64,000 nucleotides of DNA from Gp7-AA6 sp036001245 (GTDB lineage Bacteria; Acidobacteriota; Thermoanaerobaculia; UBA5066; Gp7-AA6): positions 22,579 to 86,578 of the forward strand of contig DASYUL010000015.1 of the NCBI GenBank assembly GCA_036001245.1. The letters are read 5' to 3'. Under the pieces are notes generated by a model. The model did no database searches. It saw only the letters and a program-made list of their open reading frames with translations, and was not told the origin of the DNA. This document shows positions 32,760 through 41,626 of the stretch, in pieces; the first letter of the stretch is position 1, and every line of letters starts with the position of its first letter. The position numbers and the translations under genes were made by a program.

Positions 32760-34759
32760 GAATTCTCGTCGTCGAGGATTCCCCCGACATCCGCGTTCTC
32801 GTCCGGATGCTCCTCGAGGCAGGCGGCCACGAGGTCCTGACCGCTCCCGACGGCCGAACCGGCGTCGACACCGCGCGCGCGGAGCGGCCCGACCTGGTGT
32901 TGATGGACCTGTCGTTGCCGATTCTTTCCGGCTGGGAAGCGACGCGCGAGATCAAGAACGATCCCGCGATCTCCGCGATACCGGTCGTCGCGGTCACGGC
33001 CCACGCCATGCACGGAGACCGGGAGCGTGCGCTCGCCGCCGGCTGCGACGGGTTCATCGCCAAGCCGATCGATGAAGAGACGTTCGAGGCGCTCGTCTGC
33101 TCCTACGTGCAACCCCGGGTGGAAGAAGCGCCGGCTCGCGACGTGGAACCGCCGCCGCCGGCGCGCGAGATCTCCCCCGAATCGGGGCAGATCCTCGTCG
33201 TCGACGACCACGAAGAGGTCGCGCAGCTCATCAAACAGGACCTCGAGAGCGAAGGGCACGAGGTCGTCGTGGCTCAGACGATGGACAGCGCCCTGGCCGC
33301 CGCGGGCGGCGACCGGCCGCTCGATCTCGCGATCGTGGACGTGATGCTCGGCGCGGACTCCGGCTACGACCTCGCGGCCGAGCTCGTCTCGCGCTCGAGC
33401 GAGTACCTTCCGGTCCTCCTCGTCACGGCCGGCGAGATCGACCGGGAGAAGGGATACGCGGCGGGCGCCGACGACTTCATCGCGAAGCCGCTCGACGCCG
33501 AGGAGCTCGCAGCGCGCGCGCGATCGCTGATTCGCGTCGGCCGGGCGATCCGCAGCCAGGGGCGGGCCGCGCGCGAGCGCTCCGAGGCCTACGAAAAGCT
33601 CGCCGAGCTCGACCGGCTGAAGTCGGACTTTCTGTCGACCGTCTCCCACGAGCTGCGAACGCCGCTCAACACGATCATCCTGCTCTCGCACCTGATCGAG
33701 CGCGAGGGGAAGACGCCGGCCGACGAGGAACGGCGCCTCCACGACATCCACGTGATCCGCGAGAGCGCCGAGACCCTGTTGCGGATGATCAACAACATCC
33801 TGGACCTCGCAAAGCTCGAGGCGGGACAGCGCGACCTCCACCCGCAGCGCGTTCCGCTGCGGCCGCTGCTCGAGGAGACGACCGACATGCTCGAGCCGCA
33901 GGCGCGCGCGAAGGGTCTTTCGTTCGTGACGGAGATCGCGCCCGATCTCCCCGACACCGCGGTCCTCGATCGCGAGAAGGTCTCCCGCGTGCTGATCAAC
34001 CTGCTCTCGAACGCGACGAAGTACACGCAGAGAGGGCGCGTCGTCCTTCGAGCGGCTCCCTGGCAGGGTTCGATCGCGTTCGAGGTCGAAGACACCGGCA
34101 GCGGGGTCCCCGCCCACCTCGTCGGAACGGTGTTCGAGCCGTTCCGGCAGATCCGGACCGGCGACGGAGAAGCGCCACGGGGATCCGGCCTCGGGCTGAC
34201 GATCTCCAAGCAGCTCGTCGAGCTGATGGGCGGTGATCTGATCTTCGACAGCCGCGAGGGCTACGGGACGCGCGTCTCGTTCACGCTCCCGCAACTCCAC
34301 GACGTGCCGGAGGAGACGGAGAGCGTTTCGGAGACTCCCGCTCTCGTCCCCGAGGGGGAGATCGGGAAGGGCCGTCGGGTGCTCGTCATCGAGGACGACG
34401 CCTCGTCGCGATACGGGCTGAAGAGCCTGCTCGAGTCCGTGGGATTCGAAGTCGCCGAGGCAGGCGCGCTCGCCGAGGCGGAGGAGTCCGCCCGCAACGC
34501 GCCCCCGGACGTGGTCATCCTCGACATCACGCTTCCCGACGGCGACGGCGCCGAGTGGCTGCGGCTCCTCGCGAAGAAGGAGGGCCGCGTGCCATTCCCC
34601 GTAATCGTGCTCACGGGAGTGACCGCGGACGAAGACACGCGGCGCATCGAGCAGTCGGGCGTCAGCGCCGTCCTCCAGAAGCCCGTCAACGTCGGGCTTC
34701 TCTTCCAGGCGCTGCGGAATTGCCTCGTGGTTCGGGAGCCGGTCGCCGGGAGCCGGTAG
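32756..34759 (+). CDS. Hybrid histidine kinase: REC-REC-HisKA-HATPase-REC
   Basis: 667 residues, soluble. Receiver 1 (MRILVVEDSPD, phospho-Asp in LMDLSLPI) and receiver 2 (ILVVDDHEEV, phospho-Asp in IVDVMLG) precede HisKA with VSHELRTPLN near residue 300, an ATPase with LLSNATKYTQ, DTGSGVP and GSGLGLTISKQL, and a third receiver from RRVLVIEDD (phospho-Asp in ILDITLPDGDG). It begins at GTG 32756, overlapping the stop of the membrane kinase, so the two work as one phosphorelay unit. Signal output is not visible; no HTH, cyclase or EAL domain is attached. Confidence 0.92.
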   Translation: MRILVVEDSPDIRVLVRMLLEAGGHEVLTAPDGRTGVDTARAERPDLVLMDLSLPILSGWEATREIKNDPAISAIPVVAVTAHAMHGDRERALAAGCDGFIAKPIDEETFEALVCSYVQPRVEEAPARDVEPPPPAREISPESGQILVVDDHEEVAQLIKQDLESEGHEVVVAQTMDSALAAAGGDRPLDLAIVDVMLGADSGYDLAAELVSRSSEYLPVLLVTAGEIDREKGYAAGADDFIAKPLDAEELAARARSLIRVGRAIRSQGRAARERSEAYEKLAELDRLKSDFLSTVSHELRTPLNTIILLSHLIEREGKTPADEERRLHDIHVIRESAETLLRMINNILDLAKLEAGQRDLHPQRVPLRPLLEETTDMLEPQARAKGLSFVTEIAPDLPDTAVLDREKVSRVLINLLSNATKYTQRGRVVLRAAPWQGSIAFEVEDTGSGVPAHLVGTVFEPFRQIRTGDGEAPRGSGLGLTISKQLVELMGGDLIFDSREGYGTRVSFTLPQLHDVPEETESVSETPALVPEGEIGKGRRVLVIEDDASSRYGLKSLLESVGFEVAEAGALAEAEESARNAPPDVVILDITLPDGDGAEWLRLLAKKEGRVPFPVIVLTGVTADEDTRRIEQSGVSAVLQKPVNVGLLFQALRNCLVVREPVAGSR

Positions 34760-34816
34760 AAAAGACTTTCGCTCCCGGCTTCCGTGCTTCCGGCTTCCGC
34801 GCGACCGCCTTCCGGC

Positions 34817-35794
34817 TCAGGCGAGAACGTCTCTTCGAAGGAACACGCCGTATGCAACCGCGGAGGCTGCCAGGGCCCAGGCCGTGAGCACGACGACCGA
34901 AAACGGCAGCGTCATGCCCGTGATCGGCGGCGGCGAGCCGGAGTAGTAGTCCGGTAGCGGCAGGTTGGTCACGAACAGATAGCGTTGCGCCTCCCACGTC
35001 GGCGCGACCCGCGGCAGGATCGTGCCGGCGATGAGCGCGGCGAGCATCGTCCCCATCGCGGCCGCAGTCGACCTCAGGACGACCGACGTCAGGAACGCGA
35101 TCGCGCCGACGGCGAGCGCCGCGAACCACGCGAGGCCGAACGCGAGGAGCGCGTCCTCCCATAGGGGGAGCGCGCGCACGGCGGCGAAATCCACCGTCTC
35201 CCCGGAGAGCCGGAATCCCGTCAGGACCGGAGCGCCCCAGCCGCGGTATCCGAAGGCCAGACCCCCGAAGAGGTACGCCACGACTCCCCCCAGCAGCACC
35301 GTCAGCGTGATCGCGACGGCAAGCGCGGCGAATTTCGACGACAGGACGCGGGCGCGACCGACCGGCCGCGTTAGCAGGAGCTTGATCGTGCCCTGAGCGA
35401 ACTCCGACGAAACGATGTCCGCGGCGAAGAGAATCGCGAGCAGCGGCAGCAGGAGGTAACTCGAAGCGTTGGCGAATGCGCGCGCGAAGAGCGGGCCCGA
35501 GATCGCCTCGGGATCCATGTTGCGGTCGAGGTGATACTGCACGCGCGCGATCTCGTACCGCACCCACGTCAGCTGCGTCTTCGGCAGACGCCCGGACCGC
35601 TCCCAGTTCTGCATGCGCGCGACCCGCTCCTGGGCCTCGACCCGCCAGTCGCGCCGCGGCTGGCGATCGCGCGTCTGCGTCTGAGCGAAGACGATCAGGC
35701 CGTTCAGCGCGACGAGTATGAGAAGCGCGACCCGGAAACGGCGGCGCTTCAGGAGCTTCAGGATCTCGTTCTCGACGAGCGGCGTGAACTTCAT
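34817..35794 (-). CDS. ABC-2 type transporter permease
   Basis: 325 residues. A single helix near the start (VALLILVALNGLIVFAQ), a long extracytoplasmic loop, then five more segments in two groups, the layout of ABC-2 permeases such as NosY/LinN-like proteins. The motif SSEFAQGTIKLLLTRPVGR is characteristic of the family, just before the second helix. The ATG at 35794 overlaps the ATPase stop by four bases (ATGA), so this is the permease of the ATPase below. Substrate unknown; export is usual for the family. Confidence 0.9.
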   Translation of the reverse strand: MKFTPLVENEILKLLKRRRFRVALLILVALNGLIVFAQTQTRDRQPRRDWRVEAQERVARMQNWERSGRLPKTQLTWVRYEIARVQYHLDRNMDPEAISGPLFARAFANASSYLLLPLLAILFAADIVSSEFAQGTIKLLLTRPVGRARVLSSKFAALAVAITLTVLLGGVVAYLFGGLAFGYRGWGAPVLTGFRLSGETVDFAAVRALPLWEDALLAFGLAWFAALAVGAIAFLTSVVLRSTAAAMGTMLAALIAGTILPRVAPTWEAQRYLFVTNLPLPDYYSGSPPPITGMTLPFSVVVLTAWALAASAVAYGVFLRRDVLA

Positions 35795-36717
35795 ACCGTC
35801 TCCCCTCCCGTGACCTCGAGAAAGATTTCTTCGAGCGTCGAGGCCTGGCGCTCGACGCCGAACACGAGAACCCCGGCGGCGGCGAGCGCCGCGAGCGCTT
35901 CCGGGACTCGCTCCCGCGGGACGTCGGAGGACACCGACTCTTCCCCTTCGATGCGCGCCGCGCCGTCGCGGCCGAAGGGCGTGAGGATTTCCGCCGCGCG
36001 TTCCGCCGGTCGGGCCCGGAACAGCAGCCGCTCCGCGCCGCGTGACTCGAGGAGGTCGCGCACGGGCCCCATCGCCAGCGTGCGGCCCCGGTGGATGATC
36101 GCCACGCGGTCGCACGTCTGCTCGACCTCCGAGAGCAGATGGCTCGACACGAAAACGGCGATCCCGAGGTCCGCGGCGAGGTGACGGATGAGCTGGCGGA
36201 TTTCCCGGATCCCCGCGGGATCGAGTCCGTTCGCCGGCTCGTCCAAGATCAGGAGATCGGGCGCGCCGAGAAGCGCCTGCGCGACACCCAGCCGCTGTCG
36301 CATCCCGAGCGAGTACGTCGCGACCCGATCGTCGAGCCTTTCGTCGAGAGCGACGAGCCGGGCGAGCTCCGGGATGCGGGACTCTCCGCCGTCGGGCAGC
36401 ATTCGCGCGAAGTGAAGGAGATTCTCGCGTCCCGTCAGGTAGGGGTAGAGGTCGGTGGACTCGACGATACAGCCGACGCGCGACATCGCCTTCGCGAAGT
36501 CGCGCCGGACGTCGTACCCGCCGATTCGCACCCGCCCGGCGTCCGGGCGCGCGAGTCCCACGAGCATCCGGATCGTCGTCGTCTTGCCGGCCCCGTTCGG
36601 CCCGAGAAAACCGAAGACCTCTCCCGCGGCGATCTCGAACGAAACGTCGGAGACGACCTCGCGCTTGCCGAATCGTTTCGTGAGTCCCTCGGCGGAGAGG
36701 ACGACGGCTCGACCCAC
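35791..36717 (-). CDS. ABC transporter ATP-binding protein (drug/Na export type)
   Basis: 308 residues. Walker A GPNGAGKTT, Q-loop region, signature YSLGMRQRLG, Walker B LLILDEPANGLDP and the switch His in SSHLLSEVEQ are complete. A C-terminal domain of about 85 residues follows, as in CcmA/NatA-like exporters, ending EEIFLEVTGG. The GTG at 36717 is the earliest start that avoids reading far into the divergent hydrolase; the longer frame is shadow. Coupled to the permease by overlap; divergent from the SGNH gene with about 25 bases between. Confidence 0.92.
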   Translation of the reverse strand: MGRAVVLSAEGLTKRFGKREVVSDVSFEIAAGEVFGFLGPNGAGKTTTIRMLVGLARPDAGRVRIGGYDVRRDFAKAMSRVGCIVESTDLYPYLTGRENLLHFARMLPDGGESRIPELARLVALDERLDDRVATYSLGMRQRLGVAQALLGAPDLLILDEPANGLDPAGIREIRQLIRHLAADLGIAVFVSSHLLSEVEQTCDRVAIIHRGRTLAMGPVRDLLESRGAERLLFRARPAERAAEILTPFGRDGAARIEGEESVSSDVPRERVPEALAALAAAGVLVFGVERQASTLEEIFLEVTGGETV

Positions 36718-36742
36718 GTCGAGGAACGTATCATCCGATCGA

Positions 36743-37528
36743 ATGCGCACTTCGAGGTTCTGGCTGTGGCATGCCCCCGCTGCGCTCGCTCTCGCGGCCG
36801 GCGCCGTCTTCGCTGCCGGGTTCTGGCTCGCGGTGCGGAATTCCGCCGGCGGATCGCTCGGCGCCTCACCCCCCGCGCCCGTCATTCCCGAGGCATCCCG
36901 GCCGGCCGGAAGGCGTCTCGTGTTCGTGCTGGGAGATTCTCTTTCGCACGGCACGGGCGATCCGACGGGGCGCGGATATGCCGGCGACGTCGCCGCCGCA
37001 CTGCGACGGCGCGGGCCCGTGGAGTCGGTCAACCTCGCGGTGGCGGGCGCCGAGTCCTCCGACCTGCGCGGCCTGATCGAGAGCGCCAACGTCCGGTCGC
37101 TCGCGGCGAACGCCGACGTCATTCTTTTCTCGGTGGGAGGCAACGATCTCTCCCACTCGCTTTCGGGGGCCGGCGCCCCGGCGCAGGCGCTTTCGAGCGT
37201 CACCGACGCGCGCGGGCGTTTTGCCGCGAACCTGCGCTCGATTCTGACCGAGCTGCGCAAAACGAATCCGTCCGCGCCGATTCGCGTGCTCGGTCTCTAC
37301 CAGCCATTCGGCGCAGATGAGCGCGAAGCGCGGGTCGGTGAGTCGGTCGTGCTCGGGTGGAACTCGATCATCGCGGAGACGGCGCTCGGTTACGCGAACG
37401 TCACGATGGTCCCCGTCTTCGATCTCTTTGCCGGCCGGCCCGACCGCCTCGCATCGGATCGCTTTCATCCGAACCGGGAGGGCTATCACGCGATCGCCGA
37501 CCGGGTGATTCAGACGCTGCCGCCTTGA
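36743..37528 (+). CDS. SGNH/GDSL hydrolase, exported
   Basis: 261 residues. Basic start and a hydrophobic helix (LWHAPAALALAAGAVFAAGFW) form a signal anchor, then the SGNH blocks: GDSLSHGTGD with the Ser nucleophile, NLAVAGAES with Gly, VGGNDLS with Asn, and DRFHPNREGY with the Asp/His dyad. All four blocks are present, so it should be an active esterase or lipase of the GDSL-like type; similar proteins deacylate peptidoglycan sugars or lipids. ATG 36743. Monocistronic, ending in an interspersed repeat copy and a terminator for the opposite gene. Confidence 0.88.
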   Translation: MRTSRFWLWHAPAALALAAGAVFAAGFWLAVRNSAGGSLGASPPAPVIPEASRPAGRRLVFVLGDSLSHGTGDPTGRGYAGDVAAALRRRGPVESVNLAVAGAESSDLRGLIESANVRSLAANADVILFSVGGNDLSHSLSGAGAPAQALSSVTDARGRFAANLRSILTELRKTNPSAPIRVLGLYQPFGADEREARVGESVVLGWNSIIAETALGYANVTMVPVFDLFAGRPDRLASDRFHPNREGYHAIADRVIQTLPP

Positions 37529-37529
37529 A

Positions 37530-37567
37530 GGATGCGGGTGCAGGCCCGTAGGACCTGTCCCCGCGAC
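37530..37567. repeat. Interspersed element, copy 2 (cf. nadB start)
   Basis: Matches 14118-14155 at 35 of 38 positions. Here it is intergenic, starting with the last base of the SGNH-hydrolase gap and ending just before the A-run of the terminator. Confidence 0.75.
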
Positions 37568-37572
37568 GTTCT

Positions 37573-37603
37573 AAAAAAAAGCCGCCCCGGGAATCGGAGC
37601 GGC
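37573..37603 (-). terminator. Rho-independent terminator of the Tyr-rich protein gene
   Basis: On the minus strand an eight-pair stem (arms 37581-37588 and 37596-37603, one G-T pair) is followed at once by eight T. It ends the gene at 37646. Confidence 0.85.
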
Positions 37604-37645
37604 CTGCCGGGAAGGAGGAGTACCCGGCTGACTCAGGTCAACGCT

Positions 37646-38191
37646 TTAGTGTCTGCACGAGTCCGTGTGAACGTGACGGGGTCCGTAGTTCGGGTTGTCG
37701 TACGGGTGATAGCCGCGGTCCCAGTACTCCCGGTTGAAGTCGTAGTACGGGTCGCCCTGATAGCCCTGGTCGCGATACCCGTCCCGATAACCGTCATACC
37801 CGTCCCGATAACCGCCGTCGAAATACGGCCGTCGGGCGTACCGCTCGACCAGCACCGGCTGGGCCACGACCACCCACCGCGTGCGGTAGCGCCTCACGGG
37901 CACCCAGTGCGAGTGATAGACCCGGTGCGAGCGGCACGCGAACGACGGGCTGTAGAAGCCGTACCCATAGCGCGGCCGTCGGATCACGCGGTATCCGTAG
38001 GGAACGTACGAGCCCACCGGGTACGGACTGCCGTAGTAGCCCGGATCCCCGACTCCGACCGCGATGTCGCCGTGGGGGAGACGGAAGCGGCCTTCGAACC
38101 GGACCTGCGCCTGCGCCGCCGACGGCGTCAGAAACCCGACGACCGCAGCAATCGCGGTCGCAATCATCGTCACTCGAATCGCTCTTTTCAT
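37646..38191 (-). CDS. Exported Tyr/Arg/Gly-rich protein with YRDGY repeats
   Basis: About 181 residues. Signal peptide (KRAIRVTMIATAIAAVVGFL, then SAAQA-Q). The mature chain is extremely rich in Tyr, Arg, Gly, Pro and His, with PYGYRVIRRPRYGYGFYSP, several YRDGY units and a HVHTDSCRH end. Such low-complexity surface proteins are frequent in Acidobacteriota; function is unknown, with metal binding or matrix assembly possible. ATG 38191 has GGAGG five bases upstream and is preferred over the GTG two codons before. Ends in a terminator. Confidence 0.75.
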   Translation of the reverse strand: MKRAIRVTMIATAIAAVVGFLTPSAAQAQVRFEGRFRLPHGDIAVGVGDPGYYGSPYPVGSYVPYGYRVIRRPRYGYGFYSPSFACRSHRVYHSHWVPVRRYRTRWVVVAQPVLVERYARRPYFDGGYRDGYDGYRDGYRDQGYQGDPYYDFNREYWDRGYHPYDNPNYGPRHVHTDSCRH

Positions 38192-38347
38192 CTCCACCTC
38201 CAGGCCGCGTCCTCCGCGCGGGCATGGCAGAGGTGGGGCAACGCGGGTGCCAGAGCGATGCGGCTGGAAAGGAAGGACTTAGTCGGTCAACTCGGAGGGG
38301 AGATGTCCGCTCTCAAGGTCAGAGAGGTGTCGAAAGGAAACAGTCGA

Positions 38348-38656
38348 CTACCAGAACCTCCGGACCCGTCCGACCGCCTTCCCCAGCCCGAACAGGACCT
38401 GAGCGACCGAGGTGAGGCGCCCGATCTTCGCCGAGATTGAGTGCTTTCCGAAGAGCCGGACTCCGACGGTCCACGCGGCCGCGGCGATCCCGGCGATCCA
38501 GCCGGCGGTCTTCCATCGCGCGCGCGTTTCGTCGATCGCGCCCCGCAAGCCGGCGACCTCGCGTGCGAGCGTGTCGCGCTCGAACTCGCCGCGACGGCGA
38601 AGTCCCTCGATTCGATCGCTGCGGCTCGCCTTCGGCTTCCCGGCGACCTTTTCCAT
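38348..38656 (-). CDS. Small membrane protein following the holin-X-like gene
   Basis: 102 residues: a charged N-terminal half (KPKASRSDRIEGLRRRGEF), a coiled segment (AREVAGLRGAIDETRARW) and one membrane helix (TAGWIAGIAAAAWTVGVRLF), then a basic C-terminus. It starts at the ATG inside TGATG, overlapping the stop of the gene before it. Pairs like this (holin-X-like plus a YqjK-like small protein) occur together in envelope-stress loci; function unknown. Confidence 0.65.
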   Translation of the reverse strand: MEKVAGKPKASRSDRIEGLRRRGEFERDTLAREVAGLRGAIDETRARWKTAGWIAGIAAAAWTVGVRLFGKHSISAKIGRLTSVAQVLFGLGKAVGRVRRFW

Positions 38657-39225
38657 CACTCCGATCCCGCCCGGAAACGCTCCTCGAGATTCTCGTTCGC
38701 GCGCATCTCCTCGTCCCTCTCTTCCCGCTCCTCGTCGTTCTCCCCCGGCCGGATGCTCGCCCGCTCCGCCGCGAGCGCTTCCGGGCTCGCGGGTCCTTCG
38801 TCGTGGAGCGCGCCGTCGTCGCGCACGGCTTCCAGGTCCTTCGAGAGCTCATCGCGCGTGACGGGGAACTCGAACGGACGGACTCGGCCGAGCCTCTTCA
38901 CGCCGAAGAAAGCAGCGCCGGCCGCGATCAGGAGATAGAGAAACAGAGCCGCCGCCAGTCCGGCGATGGGACCGCCGAGGAGGCGCGCCAGGACGGCCGC
39001 GACGAGGGCGGTCAACAGGACGAGCGCGAGCGCCGCGAACGCGAGCGCGAGCGTCAGCGCCGCGGCGGCCTGACCGAAGAGCGAACCCTTCCCGGCGAGC
39101 TCTTCGCGGAAGATCTCGGCGCGCGTCGCGAGAAGCGCCTTCGCCGCGCGTTTGACGGCGCCGATCCGCTCCCGCCAACCCGGGTCGGGCAGGTCCTCCG
39201 TAAAACCGACCGGGTCGCTCGCCAT
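38656..39225 (-). CDS. Phage-holin superfamily III / holin-X-like membrane protein
   Basis: 189 residues. After a helical N-terminus (RAAKALLATRAEIFREEL) come two long membrane helices, LTLALAFAALALVLLTALVA and GPIAGLAAALFLYLLIAAGA, then a soluble acidic tail rich in Glu and Arg (EEREERDEEMRANENLEERF). This layout is that of the Actinobacterial holin-X / YqjD-E type family, which is chromosomal and not a phage marker. ATG 39225. The gene lies 25 bases downstream of pxpA and may share its operon. Confidence 0.78.
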   Translation of the reverse strand: MASDPVGFTEDLPDPGWRERIGAVKRAAKALLATRAEIFREELAGKGSLFGQAAAALTLALAFAALALVLLTALVAAVLARLLGGPIAGLAAALFLYLLIAAGAAFFGVKRLGRVRPFEFPVTRDELSKDLEAVRDDGALHDEGPASPEALAAERASIRPGENDEEREERDEEMRANENLEERFRAGSE

Positions 39226-39250
39226 CAGCTCTCGATCGGGTCGCCGGCGC

Positions 39251-40024
39251 TCACGCGGCGCCGCCGACCTCGCGTTGCGCGACCGCCGCTTCGAGCGGCG
39301 CGATCCGGATTCCCGCGGTGCGGAACCGTTCGTGGATCTTTCGCGCGATCTCGACCGCGCCGGGCGTATCGCCGTGGAGGCAGATCGTGTCGGCACGGAT
39401 GTTCAACCGCGACGAGTCTTCGGCGACGACGAGACGATCGCGCGCGAGACCGACCGCCTGCTCCGCGGCCTCGTCGGGATCGACGATCACGGCGCCCGGC
39501 CGCCCGCGCGGCACGAGAGTTCCGTCGGCGCGATAGCGGCGGTCGGCGAAGGCCTCTTCCGCGATCGGAAGACCCGCTTCCTGCCCGGCGCCGATCAGCA
39601 TCGAGCCGGCCGCGCCGACGAGAACGATCTCGGTTCCGACGCGCCGAACTCCCTCGGCGATCGCGCGCGCGACGTCGGGAAATTCGGCGCCACTGTGATA
39701 CAGCGCGCCGTGTGGCTTCACGTGCGTCAGCCGGCCGCCGCGCGAGCGAACGAATCCGGCGAGCGCCGCCACCTGATACACGACGAGGTTCTCGATCTCG
39801 TCGGCGGACATCTCCATCAACACGCGCCCGAAGTTCTCGCGGTCGGGATAGCCCGGGTGAGCACCCACCCGAACGCCCCGCGACAAAGCCATCTCAACGG
39901 TCTGGTCCATCGTAACCGGATCGCCCGCGTGCATGCCGCAGGCGACGTTCGCCGACGTGACGTAAGGAAGGAGTGACGCGTCGTCCATGCCCTCCCCGAC
40001 GTCGGCATTGAGATCGACGCTCAT
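39251..40024 (-). CDS. pxpA: 5-oxoprolinase subunit A (LamB/YcsF family)
   Basis: Part of the ATP-dependent enzyme that opens 5-oxoproline to glutamate. 257 residues, normal size. Start SVDLNADVGEG, then SANVACGMHAGDP, GAHPGYPDRENFGR, THVKPHGALYH, AFADRRYRADGTLVPR and CLHGDTPGAVEIA are all family-typical. PxpB and PxpC are supplied by the fused gene immediately upstream. Together with the APC permease it forms a 5-oxoproline (or amino acid) uptake and use operon. Confidence 0.94.
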   Translation of the reverse strand: MSVDLNADVGEGMDDASLLPYVTSANVACGMHAGDPVTMDQTVEMALSRGVRVGAHPGYPDRENFGRVLMEMSADEIENLVVYQVAALAGFVRSRGGRLTHVKPHGALYHSGAEFPDVARAIAEGVRRVGTEIVLVGAAGSMLIGAGQEAGLPIAEEAFADRRYRADGTLVPRGRPGAVIVDPDEAAEQAVGLARDRLVVAEDSSRLNIRADTICLHGDTPGAVEIARKIHERFRTAGIRIAPLEAAVAQREVGGAA

Positions 40025-40057
40025 AGTAGCGATGTTAGTCCAAGGGACTCGAGACTC

Positions 40058-41626
40058 TCAGAGCTCTTCCACCGCTTCTTCGAGAGTGACCAACCGGAAG
40101 CGGATCGCCGTGCCGGGCGGCGCCTGCGCGAGCAGAGGCCAGTCCCGCGCGACCACCGTCGCGATCTTCGCGTAGCCGCCCGTCACGGGCCGGTCCGGGC
40201 CGAGCACGATGGGCAATCCGCTCGCGGGAACCTGGATCGCGCCGAGCGCGGTTGCCTCGGGAGGGATGTCCGGCGGGCGGCGCAGCTCGATCGGAGGCCC
40301 GTCCAGCCGGATTCCGCGCCGGTCGCTCTCCGGAGAGACTCGGTAGGTCGCCGAGAATAGGGTTTCGGTGTCCGTCGCTCGGAAGAATCCGGACTGCGGG
40401 CCGGGTAGAGCGCGCAACGCGCGCGGGAGATCCTGCAGAAAGTCGGAGGGCGGAGCCGGGGCCGCGGCGATCGCGCGACGGACGGGTCGGGCCCGCGAGA
40501 TCACGTCGCCGCGGGCGAGCCGCCGCACCGGCTCTCCGGGGCGCCGCTCGACGAGCCCGTCCCGCACGCACAAATACGCGCGCGCGCCCCGCCGGGCGTA
40601 ACCGAACGCGATGTGGTCGCCGGCCCGGACCTCGAAAGGCACATCGAGGTCGACGACCTTTCCGTTCCATCGCGCCCCGAGGTCCGCGCCGCAGACGCAC
40701 ACGAGCGCGTCGTCGAGCACGCGGAGTTCGGGGCCGGAGAGCGAGACTTCGAGCGCCGCGGCTCCCGGCGAGTTGCCGAGGATCGCGTTCCCGCGCTCGA
40801 GCGCACCGGGATCCATCGCTCCGCCGGCCGGAACTCCGGATGCCCCGAGCCCGGGCCGCGGCCCTCCGTGGACCGACGTGAAAAGACCGGGTGCAATTGC
40901 CGCAAAGACCGGATCTCCCTCGACGGCCGCGGGTACCTCCGGCGCCGCCCCGACCGCAAACCGCCGAGCGAGCTCCTCGGCGTCGATCGTCTCGAAGCGC
41001 ACGCGGTCTCCGGGCCGCAGGAGAGCCGGAGTCGCGGCGAAGGGATCGAACAGCCGGACGGGAGAGCGCCCGATGAGTCGCCAGCCGCCCGGAGACTCTG
41101 CGGGATAGACGGCGGTGTACTCGCCGCCGATCGCGACGCTGCCCGCGGGGACGCGCGGGCGCGGACTCTCGCGGCGCGGCGCGGACAGCTCGGGCGGGAG
41201 ACCCGTGAGGTACGCGAAGCCGGGCGAGAACCCGAGGAAAGCGACGCGGTACTCGGCGGCGGCGTGCCGCCGCACGATCTCGCCCGGGTCGAGGCCGCGG
41301 TCGCGCGCGAGCGCGGCAAGATCGGGCCCGCTCTCCGCTCCGTACACGACGGGAATCCGGAAGAGCCGGGACTCGGGCGGAGCCTCCGCGGACTCCTCCG
41401 CCGCGCGCCGGACCCTCCGGATCAGACCTTCGCGGTCGGCGGTTCGCGGATCGAACAGAACGAAAAGCGTTCTTGCGCCGGGGATCGCGTCGAGGAGGCC
41501 GCGAGGGCGCTTCGCAGAAAGCCGTGAGGCGATCGCGATGGCCGCCCGGTTCGCCTCGGCGTCGGAGCTCTCCGGAAACTCCAGAAGCAGCGATCCCTCG
41601 GAGACGTCGCGCGGCTCGAGCCTCAC
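40058..41626 (-). CDS. Fused 5-oxoprolinase subunits B and C (PxpB-PxpC)
   Basis: A single 522-residue chain. The first 205 residues are the allophanate-hydrolase subunit-1 fold (PxpB) with FLGFSPGFAYLTGLP and RVPAGSVAIGG; the rest is the subunit-2 fold (PxpC) beginning at about FTSVHGGPRPGLGASGVPAGGAMD and including VPASGLPIVLGPDRPVTGGY. Separate in E. coli, the two are joined here, as in some urea-amidolyase relatives; but no urea carboxylase domain is present and pxpA follows, so 5-oxoproline is the likely substrate. GTG 41626 overlaps the APC stop by four bases. Confidence 0.92.
   Translation of the reverse strand: MRLEPRDVSEGSLLLEFPESSDAEANRAAIAIASRLSAKRPRGLLDAIPGARTLFVLFDPRTADREGLIRRVRRAAEESAEAPPESRLFRIPVVYGAESGPDLAALARDRGLDPGEIVRRHAAAEYRVAFLGFSPGFAYLTGLPPELSAPRRESPRPRVPAGSVAIGGEYTAVYPAESPGGWRLIGRSPVRLFDPFAATPALLRPGDRVRFETIDAEELARRFAVGAAPEVPAAVEGDPVFAAIAPGLFTSVHGGPRPGLGASGVPAGGAMDPGALERGNAILGNSPGAAALEVSLSGPELRVLDDALVCVCGADLGARWNGKVVDLDVPFEVRAGDHIAFGYARRGARAYLCVRDGLVERRPGEPVRRLARGDVISRARPVRRAIAAAPAPPSDFLQDLPRALRALPGPQSGFFRATDTETLFSATYRVSPESDRRGIRLDGPPIELRRPPDIPPEATALGAIQVPASGLPIVLGPDRPVTGGYAKIATVVARDWPLLAQAPPGTAIRFRLVTLEEAVEEL

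Noticed and set aside
37646..38191. Repeat-rich protein as a possible artefact
   Set aside because: A good signal peptide, ribosome site and terminator show it is a real gene despite low complexity.
38656..39225. Prophage holin
   Set aside because: The holin-X-like family is chromosomal and no other phage gene is near.
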